A DNA stretch of 64,000 nt from Chitinophaga hostae (lineage in GTDB: Bacteria > Bacteroidota > Bacteroidia > Chitinophagales > Chitinophagaceae), in contig NZ_JAGTXB010000001.1 in NCBI RefSeq assembly GCF_018224885.1, positions 620,001 to 684,000 on the forward strand. The letters are read 5' to 3'. Below, piece by piece: positions 49,592-60,646 of this stretch (position 1 is the stretch's first letter; each line of letters begins with the position of its first letter). The notes under the pieces were generated by a model. The model worked only from the letters and a program-made list of their open reading frames with translations. It was not told the origin of the DNA and did not search any database. The position numbers were made by a program, and so were the translations under genes.

Positions 49592-49713
49592 AAAGCATAA
49601 GGCTGAAAGCATAAAGCTAAAAGCTATAAAAGCGAATGACCGGAGCAGATTAAATTCCGCTCCGGTCATTCGCTTTTATAGCTTTTAGCTTTATGCTTTC
49701 AGCCTTATGCTTT
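49592..49713. repeat. Perfect 55-bp inverted repeat with 12-nt loop
   Basis: The arms at 49592-49646 and 49659-49713 match base for base. The outer part is heptamer units (GCATAAG, GCTGAAA, GCATAAA, GCTAAAA, then GCTATAAAAGCGAATG), the inner part a unique CCGGAGC stem. It fills the spacer between the convergent SIMPL and TonB receptor genes, starting 5 bp after one stop and including the first base of the other's stop codon (TTA at 49713-49715). Confidence 0.95.
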
Positions 49714-52700
49714 TAGAAACTGTATCTCAGACCCAGTTGCATCTGATGACGGGATGCAAAGAAATCTTTTGAATACGGTGTACCAGGCTGAGTAAAGTTG
49801 TAAGTAGGATAGTTGTTTACTACTTTTCCGGTTGGGCTTAGACCAACACTTGCAGAAGAGTTGAAGGTATTTGGTGAGAAGTAGGAAATACCCCAGTCTT
49901 TGTTCAGCAGGTTGGTAAGGTTCACGATATCATAAGTTAAAGTGATCGTGTGTACTTTTTTACCAGCCTTGAAGTTAAACTCTTCGCTGAAACGGAAGTC
50001 GGCTTGTGTATTCCATGGTGTACGACCACCGTTACGTTCAGTGAAATCACCTTTACGTCCACTCAGGTATTTATTGCCATCTACAAAGCTCATGAAGGCA
50101 GCAGCCTGTTGTGCAGCTGTTTGACCACCCACTTTATCAGTAAAGAAGTTAGTGGCTTCTGTTACGTCTTTAGGAATGTAAGCAAGGCTCACCTGTTGCG
50201 GAGTACCCTGTACGGTTGCGTTTACGAAACCATAGCTGAATGGTAAACCGGAAGAAGTATTAAAGAATACAGAGAAGTTAGATACCCATTTGCCTTTTGT
50301 ACCAAAATCCTGTTTGTAGCTAACGGTAGCAACGATACGGTGACGAACATCGAAGTTAGAGTAAGCCAGACCCGGATTGTTGGGGTTCAGTGCCTGGTTC
50401 AGCTGCCAGTTAGACTCCATAGAGTTACGGATACCGTTGGTGATATCTTTAGCCTGTCCGTAAGTATAGGCAGTCATAAAGTTCAGACCAAAAGGAAACA
50501 CTTTAGAGATCTGACCAGTGATGCTGTAGCGATAACCTTTGTCGGTGTTAGACAGGAGGTAAGCGTTAGTATACAGCGAATTGATTTTTTTACCGGAGAA
50601 AATTGGCTGTTGTTTGTTTACATCGTAGGCATAGTAAGTAGGATTATCTACCAGGTTCACCTGTTGGAACTGCAGATCTTTTACCACTTTTGTATAGATA
50701 CCTTCGATGCTGAATTTCCACTGGTCATGGGTGGTATAATCCAGGGCCAGGCTGCTTCTCCATACCTGTGGCATTTTGAAGTTGTTATCAATCATATCCA
50801 CCTGTGTAGCACCCGCTGCATCTTTAACATTTACACCGTTCTGTGATGCAAAGTCTGCGATACCATTAGGAGAAGGTTTTGCAGCAGGAAGAGGGGAGTT
50901 AACAAACGGCTTGGATGAAGACTTCTGATCGTAAGCGCCATAAGTTACACCATTATTATAGTAAGCATAACCTATCCATGCAAAAGGAATACGTCCGGTA
51001 AATAAACCGCTACCACCACGAAGTACCAGGCTGTTGTCGCCTTTGATATCGTAGTTAAATCCTAAGCGCGGAGAGAACTGTACATTGTTCAGGAAGTCGT
51101 TTTTAATGTCCTTGGGTTTGGTATAGGTATAAGTAGTACCGTAGTTAGGATCTTCTGTTGCTTTGATAGTTTTATCGCTCAATGGTTGCTTGTTAGGAAT
51201 ACCTGTGTAGTCCAAACGTAAACCCGGAGTGATTCTGAAGCGATCTGTCAGCTGAATTTCATCCTGTCCGTATAAGCTCAGCAAATTAACTTTGAACTGT
51301 GCAGGAGGATTATTCATGATATAATCGCGTGAGTTATTAGTGTAGTTATAGTTACCACGTACACGGGCAGGATCATTTTTCAGGAATGCGCCAATGCTGT
51401 CGTAGTCCAGACGTCCGTTCCAGGAGTTTACAAAACCGTAAGTGATATTATAGAACTCATTGTGCGTACCAATAGTGATGGTGTGGTTACCTTTAAACAG
51501 GGTTACGTTATCAGTTACTTCAAACGTTTTTTGCTTCATATTAAAGATACTTCCTTCACGGTCAGTACCCAGGAAGATGGTAGAACCTGGTGTTCTTCCC
51601 TTGATCTGGATCTGCGGAACAGCAGGATCAGACAATGGGTCTCTGTAGTCATGCACGGAAGAGTAACCCACGATCAGGCTGTTGGCTAAAGTGCTGCTGA
51701 AATTGCTTTTCAGTTCAGCAACAGTAGATGATTGGTTATTTACCTGTTTGAAGTCGATGCCTTTGAAACGGAAGTTTTGCTGATCGCGTTCCAGGTTGGT
51801 AGCTTCAGAAGTAATGGTGTTATTACGGAGAGACAACTGGTGTTTCTCGTTGATATGCCAGTCTAACCTGTTAAAGAACTTATTGGAGTTGGAGTAGATG
51901 CTGGTATTACCGGCAGCGCCTGCGTCAACGCCATATGATTTCATGAGAGCGGTGATATCGGCTGCGTCTTTTTCAGTTAAGATACCGCCACCATCAGCAG
52001 AACCTGCTGCAAGGATCACCGGGTCTACACGACGGGTAATTTCTTCGTTGGTGAAGAAGAATAATTTATTCTTGATAATTGGGAATCCTACCCGAATACC
52101 CGTTTGGTATTCATGAAAATCGCTTGGTAATTTGGAACCATCACCGGCGTTGTTTTTACCGATCATGGAAGCGTTACGGCCATAACCATAGATGGAACCG
52201 TGTACTTCGTTGGTACCGCTGCGGGTTACCGCGTTTACGCTACCACCGAGGAAGTTACCTACTTTCACATCAAATGGTGCCAGTAAAACCTGTACATCCT
52301 GGATCGCATCCAGTGATACAGGGTTAGTACGGGTGCTGCTACCTGGCTGACCGCTGGTGCTGCTCTGTCCACCTAAGGAAGGGCTGAAACCAATCGCATC
52401 ATTATTAATAGCACCATCCAATGTTACGTTGTTGTAACGGTAGTTGGTTCCGAGGAAAGAGTTGTTGTTGCTCTGCGGAGTAACTTTTGTCAGATCCTGC
52501 AGGCTGCGGCTCAGGGTTGGCAGGCTTTTGATTTGCTCCTGTCCTACTCTTGTGCCACCGGATTTACCGCCACCGGCGTTACCGGTTACCACAACTTCAC
52601 TCAGGGCAGTAGATTCTTCCTGTAATTTGAAGTTGAAGTTGGTTGTTCCCAGACCAAGGTTTACATCTCCTTTTACTTCTTTCTTATATCCTATAAATGA

Positions 52701-52946
52701 AACAGTGATAGTATAAGGACCACCCGGATTCAGGTTAGGCAGGATATAACGGCCGTCGGCATTTGTTTGCACACCGGTTTTGGCGCCGGTGCTGTTATTA
52801 ACAACGACAACAGTAACGCCAGGGATGGCTTGTCCCCCCGGATCGGCTACTTTACCCGATATAACAGAAGTGGTGACCTGCGCCTGCGCGTTGTTGAAAA
52901 AAATGATTACAAGTAAGCTAGCTAGTAGCGTAAAGAATGATTTCAT
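49713..52946 (-). CDS. TonB-dependent receptor, Oar-like
   Basis: Outer-membrane active transporter, 1077 aa. A signal peptide (NNAQAQ) is followed by a carboxypeptidase-regulatory-like beta-sandwich (about 25-110: SVISGKVADPGGQAIPGVTV). The plug domain follows (about 120-250: VVTGNAGGGKSGGTR, and NVTLDGAINNDAIGFSPS). The large barrel ends ASRHQMQLGLRYSF. This two-domain start is typical of Oar-type proteins in Bacteroidota and Myxococcota rather than SusC, and no SusD partner is adjacent. The substrate is unknown. Complete. Confidence 0.93.
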   Translation of the reverse strand: MKSFFTLLASLLVIIFFNNAQAQVTTSVISGKVADPGGQAIPGVTVVVVNNSTGAKTGVQTNADGRYILPNLNPGGPYTITVSFIGYKKEVKGDVNLGLGTTNFNFKLQEESTALSEVVVTGNAGGGKSGGTRVGQEQIKSLPTLSRSLQDLTKVTPQSNNNSFLGTNYRYNNVTLDGAINNDAIGFSPSLGGQSSTSGQPGSSTRTNPVSLDAIQDVQVLLAPFDVKVGNFLGGSVNAVTRSGTNEVHGSIYGYGRNASMIGKNNAGDGSKLPSDFHEYQTGIRVGFPIIKNKLFFFTNEEITRRVDPVILAAGSADGGGILTEKDAADITALMKSYGVDAGAAGNTSIYSNSNKFFNRLDWHINEKHQLSLRNNTITSEATNLERDQQNFRFKGIDFKQVNNQSSTVAELKSNFSSTLANSLIVGYSSVHDYRDPLSDPAVPQIQIKGRTPGSTIFLGTDREGSIFNMKQKTFEVTDNVTLFKGNHTITIGTHNEFYNITYGFVNSWNGRLDYDSIGAFLKNDPARVRGNYNYTNNSRDYIMNNPPAQFKVNLLSLYGQDEIQLTDRFRITPGLRLDYTGIPNKQPLSDKTIKATEDPNYGTTYTYTKPKDIKNDFLNNVQFSPRLGFNYDIKGDNSLVLRGGSGLFTGRIPFAWIGYAYYNNGVTYGAYDQKSSSKPFVNSPLPAAKPSPNGIADFASQNGVNVKDAAGATQVDMIDNNFKMPQVWRSSLALDYTTHDQWKFSIEGIYTKVVKDLQFQQVNLVDNPTYYAYDVNKQQPIFSGKKINSLYTNAYLLSNTDKGYRYSITGQISKVFPFGLNFMTAYTYGQAKDITNGIRNSMESNWQLNQALNPNNPGLAYSNFDVRHRIVATVSYKQDFGTKGKWVSNFSVFFNTSSGLPFSYGFVNATVQGTPQQVSLAYIPKDVTEATNFFTDKVGGQTAAQQAAAFMSFVDGNKYLSGRKGDFTERNGGRTPWNTQADFRFSEEFNFKAGKKVHTITLTYDIVNLTNLLNKDWGISYFSPNTFNSSASVGLSPTGKVVNNYPTYNFTQPGTPYSKDFFASRHQMQLGLRYSF

Positions 52947-53208
52947 AAACTGTCTGTAAGTATTTACAGGTGCAAAGGAAACAGTCTAAAACAACCAGAA
53001 TGTTAACAGATTATTACGGAATTGTTAAGGAGTACATAAAGCAGCTATTAAAAACAGGAATACTCATTTTTTGGGTTAAAATAACATCAGTTTTTGAAGG
53101 CAATATAATCTTAATGTTAACAGAGCGGATAAAATGCGGTACAAATTATTTGTTAACTCAGGGTGAACAATAAACAAAATAATGTAACCTTAACGTATAT
53201 ACGAAAAG
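52947..53208. other. Upstream region of the TonB receptor and terminator tail
   Basis: A/T-rich spacer. I see no gene. A minus-strand box TTccTTTG lies near 52971-52978, about 25 bp from the receptor start, and could be its -7 element with a weak match. A short plus-strand frame from 52970 has no protein-like features. Confidence 0.35.
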
Positions 53209-53232
53209 GCCCTGTCTAAACAGACAGGGCCG
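53209..53232 (-). terminator. Terminator of the 152-aa lipoprotein gene
   Basis: Perfect 10-bp stem GGCCCTGTCT (53209-53218), loop of 4, AGACAGGGCC (53223-53232). On the minus strand it is followed by four T. Confidence 0.85.
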
Positions 53233-53257
53233 GTGTGAAAAGTCATAAGAATGATGT

Positions 53258-53716
53258 TTAATAAATTTCGACTTTAAAAGTCCCGTCCGTTAAAGGTTTT
53301 TCAATATCACCATTTGTTAATACACCGGAGAAAGTACCCTCCGCGTGTTTACTATTAATGCTCGTTATATTTACTTTGATATTTTTACCCACATAGCCCG
53401 TTCCCTTCTGCTGGATACTCATCAGCGACATTTCAGTATCTGTAAAAGTGCCTACCCTGGGAGAATCGGGGAAGCTGATCATCAGCTCCATGTGATAACC
53501 GAAGTTATTGGTTACACCATCTACCACCAGTGTTTTTACACCTTTATATATGGTATCGGTAACATAGGCCTCCGTGGCATTAGATTGATAAACGTCTTTA
53601 TCCAGTTTAAAAGTAAAACTGCTGGAAGGCTTTACGTCTTCTTTTTTTGAATCGCAGGCGCTCCATCCAGCTCCCAATGCAAGCGCAAGGGTTATGAAGA
53701 ATAATTTCATACGCAT
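53258..53716 (-). CDS. Lipoprotein, unknown function
   Basis: Predicted lipoprotein of 152 aa with a signal ending WSAC (Cys20 or 21) and then DSKKEDVKPSS. The mature part is beta-rich, with FTFKLDKDVYQSNATEAYVT, HMELMISFPDSPRVGTFTD and a C-terminal DGTFKVEIY. I do not recognise a named family; the pattern resembles DUF6252-type small lipoproteins in Bacteroidota, but I would not commit. Either of the first two ATGs (53716 or 53710) may be the start. Terminator at 53209-53232. Confidence 0.7.
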   Translation of the reverse strand: MRMKLFFITLALALGAGWSACDSKKEDVKPSSSFTFKLDKDVYQSNATEAYVTDTIYKGVKTLVVDGVTNNFGYHMELMISFPDSPRVGTFTDTEMSLMSIQQKGTGYVGKNIKVNITSINSKHAEGTFSGVLTNGDIEKPLTDGTFKVEIY

Positions 53717-54045
53717 AACGCAATAGTTTTTGTTCGGTATGCCATTTTAGGTCAGGAGAAAACCAGTGCCGGCCGCTATGGTTGCGGCCAGCAATAATTC
53801 AATTATCATAGGATACTGGTCTGTTCTGTTGGCATAGGGATAATACGGGTGCAATATATATAAAAAATAATGAATTAAATAAATTATATATGGATATAAG
53901 ATTAATTAATTGTTTTTTTGAGGAATCGGTTCGGTTTTCATCTTACTGCTTGTATAATGCAGATTGAATACGATAATTAACAATTTTTTTGAGCCCGAAT
54001 TGCGTATTATTACGGGGTTACTGAACAATCAATTAAAAGCACATT
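53717..54045. other. 329-bp intergenic region before the TPR-AAA gene
   Basis: Very A/T-rich middle (53850-53920). A hairpin GGCCGC/GCGGCC lies near 53770-53790 and could terminate or structure a transcript. No complete TTTG/TAnnTTTG promoter is obvious. I see no gene; a 61-codon frame from 53964 overlaps the following gene start in another frame and is not credible. Confidence 0.4.
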
Positions 54046-55374
54046 ATGTCATCGGAAGTAATAAAACAATTACAGGAGGCGGTACAGTTTTCGCCGGAGA
54101 ATGTGCCTTTACGCATGCATCTGGCGCAGGTACTGCTGCAGGATTATGAATATACCGCAGCAGAAGAACAATACAGAAAAGTGCTGGAACTTTCTTCTTC
54201 CAATACCGGTGCACAGCTTGGACTGGCGCGTACATTTTACCATCAGCAAAAATATTCAGCGGCTATTGTGGTGCTGGAACAACTGGAACATCGTGAGCCG
54301 GATCATTTTGATGCGCTGCTATTACACTGTCGCATCCTGGTGAAAGAACAATCCATGCCACAGGCGAAGGAAATATATCAGCATTTATTGCAAATAAATC
54401 CCGGTTTCCGCGATGAAGCACTCGATGGGCTTTTCCGGGTGGCCCAATCTGCTCCTGCTTCTTTTAGCGGGGACGATGAGGAAGAAGAAGAAGGAGAAAG
54501 CATGTTCATGCTGGAAAAACCGGAGATCAATTTTTCTGATGTGGGTGGTATGGAAAGAGAAAAGCAGGAAATAGACCTAAAGATCATCAAGCCGCTGCAA
54601 TTCCCGGATCTTTATAAAGCTTATGGTAAAAAAGCAGGTGGAGGTATTTTATTGTATGGCCCTCCCGGTTGCGGTAAAACATACCTGGCCAAAGCCACCG
54701 CAGGGCAAATACAGGCGGAGTTCATCAATGTAGGTATTCATGATGTGCTCGATATGTGGGTAGGTACCAGTGAAAAAAATCTGCATAGTCTTTTTGAACT
54801 GGCACGGCAGAGTAAACCCTGTGTGCTGTTTTTTGATGAGGTAGATGCCCTTGGCGCTAACCGTTCTGCACTCCGGCAGTCCGGTGCAACGCATATCATC
54901 AACCAGTTCCTGGCAGAAATGGACGGCATTGCGGCGAGTAACGAAAACATTCTCATTATTGGCGCTACCAATGCCCCCTGGAGCCTGGATCCGGCATTCC
55001 GCCGTCCCGGCCGCTTTGACAGGATCATTTTTGTGGCGCCACCGGAAGCAGATGGACGGGAGGAAATTCTTAAACTGCAACTCCGTAATAAACCCGTGAG
55101 CGATATTAATTACAATGCGTTGGCTAAAGCAACCGCCGGTTACTCCGGTGCAGACCTGAAGGCAATCGTGGATATCGCCATCGAAGAAAAACTGCTTGAA
55201 GCGTTGCAAAAAGGAGTGCCGCAACCGATCACACAAAAAGAATTATTAAAAGCCGCTAAAACACATAAACCCACCACAAGAGAATGGTTTAATACTGCAC
55301 GTAACTATGCGCTGTATTCAAATGAAACCGGTCTTTATGATGATGTGTTGAAATACCTGGATATTAAGAAATAA
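54046..55374 (+). CDS. TPR-AAA ATPase fusion (CDC48/Vps4-like ATPase)
   Basis: Cytoplasmic ATPase of 442 aa. Residues about 1-145 form TPR repeats (NVPLRMHLAQVLLQDYEYTA, EEQYRKVLELSSSNTGAQLG), followed by an acidic linker (DDEEEEEGES). The AAA module has Walker A GPPGCGKT (205-212), a pore-loop-type VLDMWVG (Trp238), Walker B VLFFDEVDAL (about 260-268) and the arginine-finger segment RRPGRFDR (319-326). The C-terminal tail TREWFNTARNYALYSN is typical for the family. It looks like an unfoldase or complex-remodelling ATPase. It pairs with the TPR membrane gene 5 bp downstream. Confidence 0.9.
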   Translation: MSSEVIKQLQEAVQFSPENVPLRMHLAQVLLQDYEYTAAEEQYRKVLELSSSNTGAQLGLARTFYHQQKYSAAIVVLEQLEHREPDHFDALLLHCRILVKEQSMPQAKEIYQHLLQINPGFRDEALDGLFRVAQSAPASFSGDDEEEEEGESMFMLEKPEINFSDVGGMEREKQEIDLKIIKPLQFPDLYKAYGKKAGGGILLYGPPGCGKTYLAKATAGQIQAEFINVGIHDVLDMWVGTSEKNLHSLFELARQSKPCVLFFDEVDALGANRSALRQSGATHIINQFLAEMDGIAASNENILIIGATNAPWSLDPAFRRPGRFDRIIFVAPPEADGREEILKLQLRNKPVSDINYNALAKATAGYSGADLKAIVDIAIEEKLLEALQKGVPQPITQKELLKAAKTHKPTTREWFNTARNYALYSNETGLYDDVLKYLDIKK

Positions 55375-55379
55375 CATTT

Positions 55380-56600
55380 ATGGCTGTACTAATTCAGCGC
55401 GCACAAATTTTGCTGCAACAAGGCCGTTTCGATGATGCCTTTACCGCGCTACGTCAGCACCTGAGCACCAACGCACACGATACAGACGGACTTTTCCTGC
55501 TGGCTATCTGTTACCTGGAAACGGGCAATACCGCGGAAGCAGCGCAGGTGGCTGCCAATACGCTTGGCTTTGCACCCTATGATGATCGCTTTCTATATCT
55601 GCAGGCCAGGATCGCATTTCAAAAAAATCAGTATAACGAAGGAATCAGGGCTATCAGCGCAGCTGTGGCTATCAATCCTCATCATGCAGATTATTTTGCG
55701 ATGTGGAGCCAGATACTACTGAATAAGAAGGAATATGAGGCGGCCCTGCGTAAAGCAGAGGAAGGACTGGCGGTAAATCCTGAAGACGAAGCCTGCCTCA
55801 ATCTCCGTTCTCATGCTTTGTTCAGTCTGGGGAAAAAGGAAGAAGCATTTTCCGATTTGCATGAAGCACTGGAACACAACCCGGAGAATGCATATACGCA
55901 CGCTAACCTTGGCTGGAAATGGCTGGAAGCCGGCGATCACCGGAAGGCACTGGAACATTTCAGGGAGTCGCTGAAAATAAATCCAAACAACGACTGGGCC
56001 CGCAATGGAATGGTACAGGCCATGAAGGCAAGATACTGGCTATACAGGCAATTCCTTAATTATGCGTTTTTTATGGGCCGGCAAAAAGCCCGTACGCAAT
56101 GGGCTATCATCATTGCCATTTTTGTGCTTACACAAATTGCCAATAAGTATTTCTTTCCGTTGTACGTTGTACTTGCGTTAATGGCCATTTCTACCTGGCT
56201 CATTACGCCGGTGAGTAACCTGTTCCTGCGCTTCAACCCGTATGGCAGATATGCGCTGAGCCCGGAGCAAACACGGGTATCCAATATCGTAGGTGCGTTG
56301 CTAAGCGTGTCATTGCTTGCAGCCATCGGATTCTGGATTACCAATATCAGCGGTTTACTGGCTTTGTGTATCTGCACCGCAGTAATGCTACTGCCCTCGG
56401 CCGGCCTTTATATGTCGGAGAGTGAAAAAAGCAGGCGTGTTATAAAATGGTATACACTGGGACTCGCCGTCCTGGGCGCCCTGGGAATAGGATTCACTTT
56501 TTTTACAAACGACCCTTTTAATATATTCGTTACTGTTATGCTGATTGGTGTGTTTGGATACCAGTTTTTAGTGAATTATATGCTCACCAAAGAAGGATAA
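55380..56600 (+). CDS. TPR membrane protein, partner of the AAA ATPase
   Basis: Membrane protein of 406 aa. The N-terminal two-thirds of its soluble part are about five TPR units (LLQQGRFDDAFTALRQHLST, NPEDEACLNLRSHALFSLGK, NPNNDWARNGMVQAMKARYW). From about residue 235 there are four to five helices (WAIIIAIFVLTQIANKYFFP, ISTWLITPVSNLF, LLSVSLLAAIGFWITNISG, TLGLAVLGALGIGFTF and a last one). The start is ATG giving MAVLIQRAQILLQQGRF, 5 bp after the ATPase stop. I infer that the two work together, perhaps recruiting the ATPase to the membrane. Function is unknown. Confidence 0.85.
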   Translation: MAVLIQRAQILLQQGRFDDAFTALRQHLSTNAHDTDGLFLLAICYLETGNTAEAAQVAANTLGFAPYDDRFLYLQARIAFQKNQYNEGIRAISAAVAINPHHADYFAMWSQILLNKKEYEAALRKAEEGLAVNPEDEACLNLRSHALFSLGKKEEAFSDLHEALEHNPENAYTHANLGWKWLEAGDHRKALEHFRESLKINPNNDWARNGMVQAMKARYWLYRQFLNYAFFMGRQKARTQWAIIIAIFVLTQIANKYFFPLYVVLALMAISTWLITPVSNLFLRFNPYGRYALSPEQTRVSNIVGALLSVSLLAAIGFWITNISGLLALCICTAVMLLPSAGLYMSESEKSRRVIKWYTLGLAVLGALGIGFTFFTNDPFNIFVTVMLIGVFGYQFLVNYMLTKEG

Positions 56601-56609
56601 AAAAGCAAA

Positions 56610-56665
56610 AGGTTATAAATAAAAAATCCTTCCGTTTTAGCGGAAGGATTTTTTATTTATAACCT
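56610..56665. terminator. Bidirectional terminator between the TPR gene and gyrB
   Basis: Perfect 25-bp arms (56610-56634 and 56641-56665) around a TTTTAG loop. The core CCTTCCG/CGGAAGG stem is flanked by A-run and T-run, so it can terminate transcription from both convergent genes. Confidence 0.93.
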
Positions 56666-56681
56666 AAACGTATATACGTAA

Positions 56682-58679
<1,998 letters not shown>

Positions 58680-58710
58680 CTATTAGAAATAAAATCGGTA
58701 GACAATCATG

Positions 58711-58744
58711 CAAAAATACGAAATATAAGCCTTATTTCCACAAA
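58711..58744 (-). promoter_or_regulatory. Putative gyrB promoter
   Basis: On the minus strand: TTTG (58744-58741), 22-bp spacer and TAttTTTG (58718-58711), 46 bp before the gyrB start. The spacer is longer than usual. Confidence 0.4.
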
Positions 58745-58787
58745 AGAATGCCTGTTTTTAAGCCATGAGGATCGGCCAATTTTCAGG

Positions 58788-60467
58788 TCACAGATTTCCT
58801 GCGCCAGCAATGTCTTTTACCCCGGTAAATAAAGTTTTCCACACCAGGTTAAAAAAAGACTTTTGGATGTCGCGGGTGTAGGTAACGTTGGCGGTACGCA
58901 CTTTTTCGTCCTTTGAAGGATTGGCATCTTTGATAACCAACGAATTAGCCAGGAAGCTAATTAGTCCTCTCCGCTTTAATTCCTTATGCTCGGGATCCTG
59001 TTTGAGCACGGCTATTTTCAGATGTTGGTACAGCAGTTTTACATACCCGCCGGCCCTCCGCTCATCTCCCCTGATATTAAAGGTCAGATCCTGTATATCG
59101 CAGGAGCGGATTTCGATTTTACCCAGCGGTTTGGTGACTGCATTCAGGTCTTTCCCATTCATATTTTTGAGCTGGCCGGTTACCGCGAAATGCCCGGCAG
59201 TGTCATTCAGCATAAAATCAAACCGGGCGGTCAGCTTGCCGCTTTGCATAAAAACAGCATCAAAATCGGCCACCAGGCGCCTGTTGCGGGCTACAATACT
59301 ATCAATATTAGTGATGTTCCTGAATGTACCATGAACATGGCTGAAGTTAATATACCCGCTTTGCCCGGTAACAGGGCTCTGCTCGGTGTATTCTATATTA
59401 ACATTACTGCCGGTAAGGGTATCAATATTAACCGGCACTTTCAGTTTATGTAACAGCTGATGAGGGTATCTCCCTAGTTTATTACCGGGAGGCATGGGCA
59501 GGGAACGATTCCGGTATACCTGCACTTTACCGCTTTGTATGTTTACCCGCTGTGCCCATATCTGCTGTTCCTGTAACAGCAATCGTGGATTCAGTTCATG
59601 TACACTGATATCGTTTAGCACCATTTCATACCGGTCCTGCTGTACGCCTGTTTTCTGCTGGAATGCTACTTTGCCGTACCGGGGCTGTATTTCAAACTGG
59701 CCTATATGTAACGTTCGCAGCGCCGCATCATAACGGATGCCCCGTACATACAGCCAGTACAGACTGTCGCGGGTTCGGTGCATATAATCCTTCATCCCGA
59801 TTTCATAGTTGCGGGCATAAAGGAAACGGGTAGGATCGTTCAATGCTACAGCGTCTATCAGGAAATTATTGATACGTACCCGGAGGTTGTGAAACTGATG
59901 TATTACGCGGGAAGAGTCCTTCCTGGTGAAAATATACTTGAAATCGGTACTGTCCAGCGTCAGTTTACCGATAAAAATGGATTTCATCTTTGCTGATATG
60001 TGCTGGTAGGCGGTTTTCGGCCGACTGGTATCTGTAACGGTGGCATTTTGCTCCATTATAATATTAGGACCCGTAACAGTGAGAAGTCCGGCGCTCAGAT
60101 CCTTTCCGATGAAATAACGCCACGGTTTGAAATATTTCAGTTCTAATTTATCTACACTGATGGTATAAATCTCGGAAGGGGCCTTTTTTCTGGCAAGTAA
60201 CCGCTGATACACTGCAGAATCGGCCACCATACTTGCTTTTTCCAGGGTAACACTGCCGGACAGCACGTCAAGGTGCAGGGTTTTGAATTTCACGGTATAA
60301 AGGCTGTCCGAGATCTCGGTTACATACCCCTGCAGCTCTGTTTTTAACAGCTTATTCCAGTGCCGGTTGAGATACCAGCCCGTACAAAGCACTACCAGAA
60401 CAAGGATGCCGAACACGATCAACACAATCTTTACCAGTCTGCGTATGTTAAATCCGTTTTTTGCCAT
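58788..60467 (-). CDS. AsmA/DUF748-like envelope protein
   Basis: Membrane-anchored protein of 559 aa. Its single N-terminal helix (IVLIVFGILVLVVLCTGWYL) is preceded by a basic stretch. The rest is a long beta-rich domain of repetitive pattern, for example TVKFKTLHLDVLSGSVTLEK, FKYIFTRKDSSRVIHQFHNL and RVRINNFLIDAVAL. This is how AsmA/TamB-like lipid-transport-bridge proteins look, though I cannot match a specific subfamily. If so it would span the periplasm and help move lipids or proteins between membranes. Complete, one gene, transcribed away from the AraC gene. Confidence 0.65.
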   Translation of the reverse strand: MAKNGFNIRRLVKIVLIVFGILVLVVLCTGWYLNRHWNKLLKTELQGYVTEISDSLYTVKFKTLHLDVLSGSVTLEKASMVADSAVYQRLLARKKAPSEIYTISVDKLELKYFKPWRYFIGKDLSAGLLTVTGPNIIMEQNATVTDTSRPKTAYQHISAKMKSIFIGKLTLDSTDFKYIFTRKDSSRVIHQFHNLRVRINNFLIDAVALNDPTRFLYARNYEIGMKDYMHRTRDSLYWLYVRGIRYDAALRTLHIGQFEIQPRYGKVAFQQKTGVQQDRYEMVLNDISVHELNPRLLLQEQQIWAQRVNIQSGKVQVYRNRSLPMPPGNKLGRYPHQLLHKLKVPVNIDTLTGSNVNIEYTEQSPVTGQSGYINFSHVHGTFRNITNIDSIVARNRRLVADFDAVFMQSGKLTARFDFMLNDTAGHFAVTGQLKNMNGKDLNAVTKPLGKIEIRSCDIQDLTFNIRGDERRAGGYVKLLYQHLKIAVLKQDPEHKELKRRGLISFLANSLVIKDANPSKDEKVRTANVTYTRDIQKSFFNLVWKTLFTGVKDIAGAGNL

Positions 60468-60579
60468 CTGTAAAGCATAAACGAAATTTATACCAATAAG
60501 TTCCGCCAGAGCGGCCCGGCACCTGTTAAAAGACGGCGGTCAGGCATGATCTGTTTTGTAACTGGATTGTCAAAACGTA

Positions 60580-60608
60580 TTTGTTTAAGAAATGAATCCC
60601 TAAATTTG
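60580..60608 (+). promoter_or_regulatory. Promoter of the AraC-family gene
   Basis: TTTG (60580-60583), 17-bp spacer and TAaaTTTG (60601-60608), 38 bp before the GTG start. Strong match to the Bacteroidota consensus. Confidence 0.7.
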
Positions 60609-60646
60609 TGACTTCGATAACAGCATGGCATTAAAAAACAGGTAAA

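Noticed and set aside
52970..53173. 67-codon plus-strand frame upstream of the TonB receptor gene
   Set aside because: Lys/Ile/Thr-rich low-complexity translation of A/T-rich spacer DNA, without recognisable features.
53194..56679. ACGTATATACG near 53194 and perfect palindrome ACGTATATACGT at 56668
   Set aside because: Both sit beside terminators of minus-strand genes, but two short A/T-rich matches are within chance expectation.
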